From positions 71,256 to 135,255 of the forward strand of contig JACPMR010000015.1 of the NCBI GenBank assembly GCA_016185945.1: a stretch of DNA of 64,000 nucleotides. The letters run 5' to 3'. Position numbers and translations under genes: made by a program. The DNA is from Candidatus Woesearchaeota archaeon (GTDB lineage Archaea > Nanobdellota > Nanobdellia > Woesearchaeales > GW2011-AR4). The notes beneath the pieces were generated by a model. It was not told where the DNA came from, ran no database searches, and worked only from the letters and a program-made list of their open reading frames with translations. Positions within the stretch are counted from its first letter, which is position 1; every line of letters begins with the position of its first letter. Positions 59,192 through 64,000 of this stretch are shown piece after piece.

Positions 59192-59365
59192 ATGCAGGAA
59201 ATAAAACAAGTATTAAGGAAGTACGAATATGTTATTAAGGTAGGCGGCAAAGAAGTTTGGAGAGGGCTAAATCCAAAAGAAAAATACTGGGAGATCAAAG
59301 AAAAAAATCCAGACAAAGAAGTAGGGATAGCTTGGTGCAGCCAAGATGATGTACTAATATGTTAA
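59192..59365 (+). CDS. DUF5678-like small protein (57 aa)
   Basis: A 57-residue protein (VLRKYEYVIKVGGKEVWRGL, then EKNPDKEVGIAWCSQDDVLI) resembling the small DUF5678-type proteins that are often found beside clan AA aspartic proteases in archaea. It starts at ATG 59192, behind the TTTAAATA box that follows the surface gene, and ends one base before the protease-like gene. It is the likely partner of that gene. The family assignment is by memory of the motif pattern only. Confidence 0.6.
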   Translation: MQEIKQVLRKYEYVIKVGGKEVWRGLNPKEKYWEIKEKNPDKEVGIAWCSQDDVLIC

Positions 59366-59366
59366 G

Positions 59367-59768
59367 ATGAAAATTCCATATTCACAACAAAAAAGTAACA
59401 TATTTGGGGTAATATCAAGACTACTCGTTACAATAAGGGTATATTCAAAAATAAAAGATACATGGATACCGATTTATGATACACTTGCAGATACGGGCGC
59501 TGATCTAACGTTACTGCCAAGATATTTAGGAGAAATGATTGTTAATGACATTACAACAGGAAAGTATGTAGAAATTAAGGGAATCGCTACGAGCGCTGTT
59601 GTAATCGGATTTATTCATAAGGTAAGATTAGAGGTTTTTCGTAAAGAAATTGATGCAAACTTAGTAATTGCTGACACTGATGATGTAAAGCCGATTCTAG
59701 GAAGACTTGATGGTTTGGATTTATTCAGTACAACTTTCGATAAAGGCAAATATATTACAATAGAATAA
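59367..59768 (+). CDS. Retropepsin-like (clan AA) aspartic protease-like protein
   Basis: A 133-residue protein with the aspartic protease signature DTLADTGADLTLLPRYLGE (catalytic D in DTGAD) and the hydrophobic-hydrophobic-Gly motif PILGRLDGLDLF near the end. Single-domain retropepsin-like proteins dimerise to form an active site. It overlaps none of its neighbours, and the DUF5678-like gene precedes it by one base, so the two are a two-gene unit. It lies in a series of toxin-antitoxin modules, so a similar role can be suspected but is not shown. Confidence 0.75.
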   Translation: MKIPYSQQKSNIFGVISRLLVTIRVYSKIKDTWIPIYDTLADTGADLTLLPRYLGEMIVNDITTGKYVEIKGIATSAVVIGFIHKVRLEVFRKEIDANLVIADTDDVKPILGRLDGLDLFSTTFDKGKYITIE

Positions 59769-59820
59769 TAATAATCTAAATTAATATCGGCAATAGGCAC
59801 AATTTCGCCAAGCAAAGAAA

Positions 59821-59958
59821 CTAGTAATTAACGCAACTGGTGAAGTCAGGGTAAAGAAACTGAAGGCAGAGATAATAGAGGCTGACAATATTGGCACAGC
59901 ACAGCAGCTTACAAGGATACAGGAAGTCAATGGTTCTGTAATTATAAGGCTTGGGTAA
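59821..59958 (+). pseudogene. Stub of the surface gene 3' end (stub 1)
   Basis: The last 45 codons of the giant surface gene recur without a start: VINATGEVRVKKLKAEII, EADNIGTAQQLTRIQE and VNGSVIIRLG, then TAA. The original reads KKLKADIIEADNIVAVQQTQ. The copy ends at the stop codon and the next module starts behind it. It is not translated from any evident start. Confidence 0.85.
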
Positions 59959-60043
59959 AATGTGCTTTTAAAATAAGTAAGTAATACTTTAAAATAAGAA
60001 AAGTTTATATATAAGTTTATATTTATATACTAAGGTGAGTTAT

Positions 60044-60298
60044 ATGCAAGAAATAGTTGAAACAACAAAAATGTCCACAAGAGGGCAAGTCATTATACCA
60101 AAAGATGTGAGGGATTATATAAGAGCAGAGGAAAATACAATTTTTACAGTGGTGCCTCTGGACAAGAACACAATTTTGATGAAGAAGATGGATAAAAAGA
60201 AGCTCTTGGAGGAGTTCAGGAACATAAGAAGCAATATAAAAGAGAAATTAAGCCCAGAGGAAATAGCTAATGAAATCAGAGCGCATAGGAAAGCTTAA
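60044..60298 (+). CDS. AbrB/MazE-type antitoxin (VapB-like)
   Basis: An 84-residue DNA-binding antitoxin with the swapped-hairpin AbrB domain: TTKMSTRGQVIIPKDVRDYI then AEENTIFTVVPLDKNTILM. The C-terminal helix (EFRNIRSNIKEKLSPEEIAN) would wrap the partner PIN toxin. I use ATG 60044, preceded by AGGTGAG, rather than the GTG three codons upstream. Its 3' end overlaps the PIN gene by 29 bases. Such proteins repress their own promoter; TTTATATATAAG upstream is the likely site. Confidence 0.88.
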   Translation: MQEIVETTKMSTRGQVIIPKDVRDYIRAEENTIFTVVPLDKNTILMKKMDKKKLLEEFRNIRSNIKEKLSPEEIANEIRAHRKA

Positions 60299-60728
60299 GG
60301 TTGTGATTGATACAAATACGGTTATATCTGCTCCTTTATCGGAAGAAGGCAATCCAGCAAAGATATTCGAGCTTCTTCTACTTGAAGAGATAACCAATTT
60401 TACAAGCTATGATATTGTAGAAGAAGTAACAGAAGTTTTTAATAGGGATAAAATCAAGAGTAAATTATTACAAAATAAAATAGAGTTTATAATAAATAAT
60501 TTCAAAAAATTTTCAAAATTTGTCAAACCAGTAATTAAGTTAATTGTCATAAAAGACGACCCCGAGGATAATAGAATTTTAGAGTGCGCTGAAACAGCAA
60601 ATGTAGATTACATAGTATCAGGAGACGAACATCTCAAAAAATTGAAAATTTACAAAAATATCAAAATAGTTTCACCAAAAGAATTTTTGGATATATATTT
60701 AAAATATGTCAAAAACACTACGCACTAA
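60270..60728 (+). CDS. PIN-domain toxin (COG1569-type)
   Basis: A 152-residue PIN-fold RNase-like toxin. The first aspartate is in VVIDTNTVISAPL, the second acidic residue is in FTSYDIVEEVTEVFN, and the third pair is in IKDDPEDNRILECA and VDYIVSGDEHLKKL. This is the COG1569 type of PIN protein commonly paired with AbrB antitoxins. The start is inside the antitoxin gene. The last codons (VKNTTH) form the left arm of a long hairpin that follows the stop codon. Confidence 0.85.
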   Translation: MKSERIGKLKVVIDTNTVISAPLSEEGNPAKIFELLLLEEITNFTSYDIVEEVTEVFNRDKIKSKLLQNKIEFIINNFKKFSKFVKPVIKLIVIKDDPEDNRILECAETANVDYIVSGDEHLKKLKIYKNIKIVSPKEFLDIYLKYVKNTTH

Positions 60729-60849
60729 AGTACGTAGCGTGTTTTTGAGCAGTGACTTGCGAGTGAGCTCATTGCGAACTCGCTCACATGTCACACGGAA
60801 ATCGCGTGTTTTCCCTACATTAAAAATGGTAGGGTGTACGCAATAGCGA
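60709..60849. repeat. Three adjacent hairpins including palindrome R4 (inverted copy)
   Basis: CAAAAACACTACG/CGTAGCGTGTTTTTG (60709-60747) includes the PIN gene's stop. R4 (60752-60794) is the inverted partner of the palindrome at 21472. GGAAATCGC/GCGATTTCC (60798-60849) encloses CCCTAC/GTAGGG. The region 60729-61062 has no gene other than the stub. Confidence 0.65.
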
Positions 60850-60852
60850 TTT

Positions 60853-61025
60853 CCGACATATTAAAAACTGATAGAGTTTCAGGCAATGTTGGCATAAACG
60901 CAACTGGCGAAGTCGGGGTAAAGAAACTGAAAGCTGAGATAATAGAGGCTGACAATATTGGCACAGCACAGCAGCTTACAAGGATACAGGAAGTCAATGG
61001 AAGCGTCATTATAAGGCTTGGGTAA
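60853..61025 (+). pseudogene. Stub of the surface gene 3' end (stub 2)
   Basis: An in-frame stretch reads DRVSGNVGINATGEVGVKKL, KAEIIEADNIGTAQQLTRIQ and EVNGSVIIRLG before TAA. It preserves about 55 codons of the end of the giant surface gene, slightly more than stub 1, and like it matches DNIGTAQQLT rather than the present gene. It shares an exact 42-bp end with stub 3. Confidence 0.85.
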
Positions 61026-61040
61026 AGGTTTAAATATTAG
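60999..61040 (+). repeat. Exact 42-bp direct repeat, copy 1
   Basis: GGAAGCGTCATTATAAGGCT followed by TGGGTAAAGGTTTAAATATT and AG. It spans the end of stub 2, its stop codon and the TATA box of the next toxin-antitoxin module. An identical copy is at 61661-61702. Confidence 0.88.
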
Positions 61041-61062
61041 TATGACTAAAGGTAATAATAGA

Positions 61063-61260
61063 ATGGCAAATAAATTTGAAAGTCTCATAAATACAAAAAT
61101 CCGTCAAATAGAGGACGAATTAAATAATTTAAAGGCTTTAATATCAGGGAAAGAAAAGAAGCCAGTATCTTTAAGAGGCATGGCTAAATTGTTAGTGAGT
61201 GAGGAAGATTTAGATAAATCAATAGAAGATGCAAAGAAGTCCCTTTTCAAAGGTGTATAA
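61063..61260 (+). CDS. VapB-type antitoxin (module 3)
   Basis: A 65-residue protein: a coiled-coil N-terminus (NKFESLINTKIRQIEDELNN) and the characteristic end SLRGMAKLLVSEEDLDKSIE, DAKKSLFKGV. The SL(K/R)G...EEDI-EAKKSLF pattern is that of VapB antitoxins paired with short PIN toxins. TTTAAATATTA is about 30 bases upstream of ATG 61063. An in-frame ATG at 61042 is an alternative. The stop overlaps the toxin ATG by one base (TAATG). Confidence 0.8.
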   Translation: MANKFESLINTKIRQIEDELNNLKALISGKEKKPVSLRGMAKLLVSEEDLDKSIEDAKKSLFKGV

Positions 61261-61643
61261 TGCATTATGTAGTTGATACTCATACTTTAGTTTGGTATTT
61301 AGCTGGAAAATTGCCTGAAAATGCAGATGAAATCTTCAAAGCATCTGAAAAAGGCGATTTTGTAATTTTCATACCTACCATAGTTCTTGCTGAATGTTAT
61401 TATCTCGTTGAAGATAAAACGATAGAATTAGATTTTGAAGAAATTTTAAATAGAATAGAGAAAAGTTCTAATTTTTTGATAGCGCCGTTTAATTTTGATA
61501 TAATCAAACTGTTCCCAAAAATAAATATTAAGGAAATTCATGATAAGATTATTGTAGCTACTGCAAAATTTCTTGATGCTAAATTAGTAACCAAAGACAG
61601 AAAAATAAGAGAGTCTAAGTTGGTAGATATAATTTGGGACTAA
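61260..61643 (+). CDS. vapC: VapC-type PIN toxin (module 3)
   Basis: A 127-residue PIN toxin. The acidic residues are D6 in YVVDTHTLVWYLAG, the E in VLAECYYLVEDK, and D/D in EIHDKIIVATAKFLDA and LVTKDRKIRESK. It cleaves RNA and is controlled by the preceding antitoxin. It is clearly paralogous to the toxin at 61919 (IPTIVLAE, D-K-I-I-V-A-T-A-K, DIIWD end). The final TTTGGGACTAACAA is also shared with that unit. Confidence 0.88.
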   Translation: MHYVVDTHTLVWYLAGKLPENADEIFKASEKGDFVIFIPTIVLAECYYLVEDKTIELDFEEILNRIEKSSNFLIAPFNFDIIKLFPKINIKEIHDKIIVATAKFLDAKLVTKDRKIRESKLVDIIWD

Positions 61644-61660
61644 CAATAACTTCAGCTGCA

Positions 61661-61702
61661 GGAAGCGTCATTATAAGGCTTGGGTAAAGGTTTAAATATT
61701 AG
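61661..61702 (+). repeat. Exact 42-bp direct repeat, copy 2, with minimal surface-gene stub 3
   Basis: Identical to 60999-61040. It includes the codons GSVIIRLG plus stop of the giant surface gene, then the TTTAAATATTAG promoter box of the next module. Only about nine codons of the gene are left. The 18 bases before it (CAATAACTTCAGCTGCA) have no match in the surface gene. Confidence 0.88.
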
Positions 61703-61726
61703 CTATCACTATAAAAGGTGATTAAA

Positions 61727-61915
61727 ATGGACATAAACAAAAAATTAGAGGCACTTGAAAATGAGATATCTAGTATTAAATCTATGCTAATTAGGCTATC
61801 CCAGTCGCCTCAAAACAGGAAAATTGTATCTCTTAAGGGCTTACTAGGCGGCATTAAAGTGGATGAAGAAGATATCGAAGAAGCAAAAAAATCCTTGTTT
61901 AAATCAGGAGGCTAA
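61727..61915 (+). CDS. VapB-type antitoxin (module 4)
   Basis: A 62-residue protein paralogous to the antitoxin at 61063: coiled-coil N-terminus (INKKLEALENEISSIKSMLI) and the end VSLKGLLGGIKVDEEDIEEA, KKSLFKSGG. It starts at ATG 61727, behind the TATA box within the 42-bp repeat, with AGGTGATTAAA as leader. GGAGG within its last codons is the ribosome-binding site for the following toxin. Confidence 0.8.
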   Translation: MDINKKLEALENEISSIKSMLIRLSQSPQNRKIVSLKGLLGGIKVDEEDIEEAKKSLFKSGG

Positions 61916-61918
61916 ATA

Positions 61919-62311
61919 ATGCTATATGTTGCTGACACTCATAGCATTATATGGTTTCTTACAAAAGACGAGAGGTTAGGCAAAAAAGCAAAGGGCATTC
62001 TTGAGAAAGCAGATGAAGGCAAGGTAATTGTTATCATACCCACAATAGTTCTTGCAGAATTGATTTTCATATGCGAGAAAAAAGATGCATCTATAAAATT
62101 TAAGGAAATATTAGATAAAATTAATGAGAGTTCAAACTATATCTATTACAATCTTGATATCAAAGTAATATTAGAGATATCAAATTTGAGTAAAATCCCT
62201 GAAATGCATGATAGAATAATAACAGCAACAGCCAAGTTAAATAGAGCTACCTTAATCACTAAAGATCCTGAGGTTATAAGGTCAAAGTTTGTTGATACTA
62301 TTTGGGACTAA
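61919..62311 (+). CDS. vapC: VapC-type PIN toxin (module 4)
   Basis: A 130-residue PIN toxin paralogous to that at 61260. The acidic residues are in YVADTHSIIWFLTKDERLGK, TIVLAELIFICEKK, and EMHDRIITATAKLNRA, LITKDPEVIRSK. It starts three bases after the antitoxin stop. It ends in VDTIWD and is followed by ACTAACAAAATAACAAG, parallel to the end of the module 3 toxin. Confidence 0.88.
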   Translation: MLYVADTHSIIWFLTKDERLGKKAKGILEKADEGKVIVIIPTIVLAELIFICEKKDASIKFKEILDKINESSNYIYYNLDIKVILEISNLSKIPEMHDRIITATAKLNRATLITKDPEVIRSKFVDTIWD

Positions 62312-62329
62312 CAAAATAACAAGCATTCT

Positions 62330-62356
62330 GGAAGTGTTATAATAAGATTGGGGTAA
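62330..62356 (+). repeat. Diverged minimal stub of surface-gene end (stub 4)
   Basis: GGAAGTGTTATAATAAGATT followed by GGGGTAA encodes GSVIIRLG plus stop with synonymous changes compared with the 42-bp repeat. It ends the fourth module. No TATA box follows; the next gene is on the other strand and ends four bases later. Confidence 0.75.
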
Positions 62357-62359
62357 AAA

Positions 62360-62989
62360 TCATCCCAGATTAACCGCATTGACTATCTTGTCTGCATTAT
62401 AGTCATATATAATAAGTTTTGTCTGGTATCTAAGCAAGAAATCTCCTGCCTTTGCATTGGCATAAACATCTGGGAACTGCTGCCTTAAAGTATTAAGGGT
62501 GTTGGCATCAAGCTGCCCGCCTATCGGCTGCTGGCTCTGCAACCCCGTCATTTCAGGGTGCTTGTTCAGCTTTGTTAAAAAATCAGCTGGCAATTGTCCT
62601 TGCTGGGGCTGCTGGAAAGTTAAAGTACCCCTTACCAGGTCATTGTCATAATCATAAACTACAATCCTGTCTGTGTATTGTACAATGAAATTGCCAATGT
62701 AAGAAACATCAAGCCCTGCTACCTGTGTCTGCAAGTTTGCAAAATTGTTGTTATTGATTTGCACCACGTTCAAAGGCGCAACTCCGACATAGCCCTTCAT
62801 CTCATCATGAGCAGTTAACTTCTTCAGAAAATCATTCATGTTTATGGTTCTTGGCATAAGTGTTTTTTTTAATTGGTAAATATTGGTAAGAGCAATTAGG
62901 CTTACGATTAATGTTGCCATTATTGAAAGAACTACAAGATATTGGAATGCGGGCTTTTCAAAAAGATGTTCACTATCACCTCTTGCCAT
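62360..62989 (-). CDS. Membrane-anchored extracellular protein (209 aa)
   Basis: A protein with one membrane helix near the N-terminus (FQYLVVLSIMATLIVSLIAL) and a mainly extracellular part holding two related repeats: GNFIVQYTDRIVVYDYDNDL (about 110-130) and GDFLLRYQTKLIIYDYNADK (about 190-208). Q-rich linkers separate them. I start at ATG 62989 (MARGDSEHLF); an in-frame ATG six codons upstream is less likely. Each repeat resembles a half of a small periplasmic-type beta domain, but I recognise no family. It is divergent from the following secreted protein. Confidence 0.7.
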   Translation of the reverse strand: MARGDSEHLFEKPAFQYLVVLSIMATLIVSLIALTNIYQLKKTLMPRTINMNDFLKKLTAHDEMKGYVGVAPLNVVQINNNNFANLQTQVAGLDVSYIGNFIVQYTDRIVVYDYDNDLVRGTLTFQQPQQGQLPADFLTKLNKHPEMTGLQSQQPIGGQLDANTLNTLRQQFPDVYANAKAGDFLLRYQTKLIIYDYNADKIVNAVNLG

Positions 62990-63083
62990 TTTAATTGTTA
63001 GATTCAAGGATGTATTTAAAGATTATGATTTTTGGCAAAAAACATAAAGAATAAAAAGAGACAATATAAAGAATGATTTTGAT

Positions 63084-64000
63084 ATGAAAAAGGCGAGAAT
63101 CACAATATTTCTGATAGTATTTTTACTTATGCCTATTAGTGTCTTTGCAGCCAAAATAAACAGCACATCTTATAAGCAGACTGTAATTGTATCAACAGGC
63201 GGCGAAAACGCCAGCAGCAGCTCTTATAAGATTGGTGTTGCAGTTGGCATAATTGCCAAGGTGATTAATTCAACATCCTACCTTAACAAGCTTGGCTTTT
63301 TCCATGTATGGCTTCTCGCAAACGGGCAGCCATGCACTTCAGCCAATCAGTGTGAAGGGGGATTTTGCTGCAGCAGCACATGCAGGAGCTCCGCATGTCC
63401 AACTGAAGAAGCAGCTGCAGGTGGAGGGGGAGGTGGGGGAGCAGCTGCAGGGGGCGGAAGTCCTCCACTTGTTGAGGAATTTGAGGATTTCAGCACAAGC
63501 CAAAGCTCAGTAAAAGAGCAAGTTGCATTAGGACAGGCGAAAGTCCAAAAAATAGGGATAAGGAATACAGGTACTGTTGCCTTAAGCTTTGACTTGAATG
63601 TTGCAACAATTAATGACTTCGTTTTCCTTTCAGACACAGGTTTTAGCCTAGATGCAGGACAGGAAAAGTTGGTGGAAGCAAACATAATCGGAAAAAAGCT
63701 CGGCTCCTACCTTGGCGAAATAGAAATTTCAGCAGGAGGCATTAAAAAATCAATAAGTGTTATTGTTGAGGTTGAATCAGAGCAGGCATTGTTTGATGTT
63801 AAAATTGACATACCATCTGGCTACAAGGAGATTGAAGCAGGAGGAGAGCTAAAAGCTCAGATTACATTGCTTAATGTGGGTCCGCCAAAAAAGGTTGATG
63901 TCACAACAACATACATGATCAAAGACAAGCAAGGCAATATTGTTCATGAAAGTTCAGAAACTTTTGCTGTTGAGAAGCAGACATCATTTGTAAAATCGTT
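63084..64000 (+). CDS. Secreted protein with cysteine-rich segment (partial)
   Basis: An open frame starting at ATG 63084 and running off the end (305 residues visible). A signal peptide (ARITIFLIVFLLMPISVFAA) is followed by a KINSTSYKQTVIVSTGGENA region. A cysteine-rich knot comes next (PCTSANQCEGGFCCSSTCRS, then SACP), and then a Gly/Ala linker. Beta-rich repeats similar to CARDB or DUF11-type domains follow (IRNTGTVALSFDLNVATI, LNVGPPKKVDVTTTY). It is likely a surface or secreted adhesin-like protein. The C-terminus is outside the window. Confidence 0.7.
   Translation, partial: MKKARITIFLIVFLLMPISVFAAKINSTSYKQTVIVSTGGENASSSSYKIGVAVGIIAKVINSTSYLNKLGFFHVWLLANGQPCTSANQCEGGFCCSSTCRSSACPTEEAAAGGGGGGGAAAGGGSPPLVEEFEDFSTSQSSVKEQVALGQAKVQKIGIRNTGTVALSFDLNVATINDFVFLSDTGFSLDAGQEKLVEANIIGKKLGSYLGEIEISAGGIKKSISVIVEVESEQALFDVKIDIPSGYKEIEAGGELKAQITLLNVGPPKKVDVTTTYMIKDKQGNIVHESSETFAVEKQTSFVKS

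Overview
The window looks like a chromosomal segment of an uncultivated archaeon, most likely a DPANN-type (Woesearchaeota-like) lineage. The core machinery is archaeal: ribosomal proteins S13-S4-S11, L18e-L13-S9, L1-P0-P1, S15, S24e and S27ae; RNA polymerase subunits D, E' and N; Spt4; Sec61-beta; NAC; diphthine synthase; an archaeal RNase P RNA; and an Alu-domain SRP RNA. All four tRNA genes carry tiny introns. Genes are dense, often overlap by 1-4 bases, and TATA boxes of the TTTAAATA type precede several of them. Several genes are bacterial in character: a complete MEP isoprenoid pathway, a bacterial-type leucyl-tRNA synthetase and MsrB.

Layout. 0-9 kb: DNA ligase, nitroreductase, FtsZ, diphthine synthase, and a serine operon (SerB-SerA fusion plus SerC). 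9-19.2 kb: the MEP cluster, almost all on the minus strand (dxs, ispG, dxr, ispDF, ispE, ispH), with a nucleotidyltransferase/HEPN pair translationally coupled to dxr. 19.2-20.5 kb: a convergent HicA/HicB pair and a lone HEPN protein. 20.6-38 kb: ribosomal, RNA polymerase and secretion genes, RNase P RNA, tRNA-His and tRNA-Leu(GAG). A homing-endonuclease plus HhH-glycosylase island sits between rps9 and rpoN. 38-49 kb: LeuRS, a potassium channel, a small cofactor/amino-acid group (dehydrogenase, PanE, NadK, IlvE, ThiL), an HDAC-family enzyme, the SRP RNA and a presenilin-family protease.

49-64 kb is an accessory, surface-protein region. Two paralogous double-HTH proteins each precede a large secreted protein, one of 741 residues and one of about 1,875. 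The first lies behind a phased array of eight 14-bp repeats. The second surface gene starts inside the 3' end of an intron-bearing tRNA-Leu(UAA) that is preceded by decayed tRNA copies. Downstream of it, four two-gene modules (DUF5678-like/retropepsin-like, AbrB/PIN and two VapB/VapC) alternate with repeated stubs of the surface gene's own 3' end.

The window is also rich in unexplained structured intergenic elements. One family (called R3 here, about 180 bp) has covarying stems. A second (R1/R2, about 50 nt) lies in 5' leaders. There are also inverted-repeat hairpin arrays in front of ftsZ, rps13 and rps4 and in front of the homing endonuclease.
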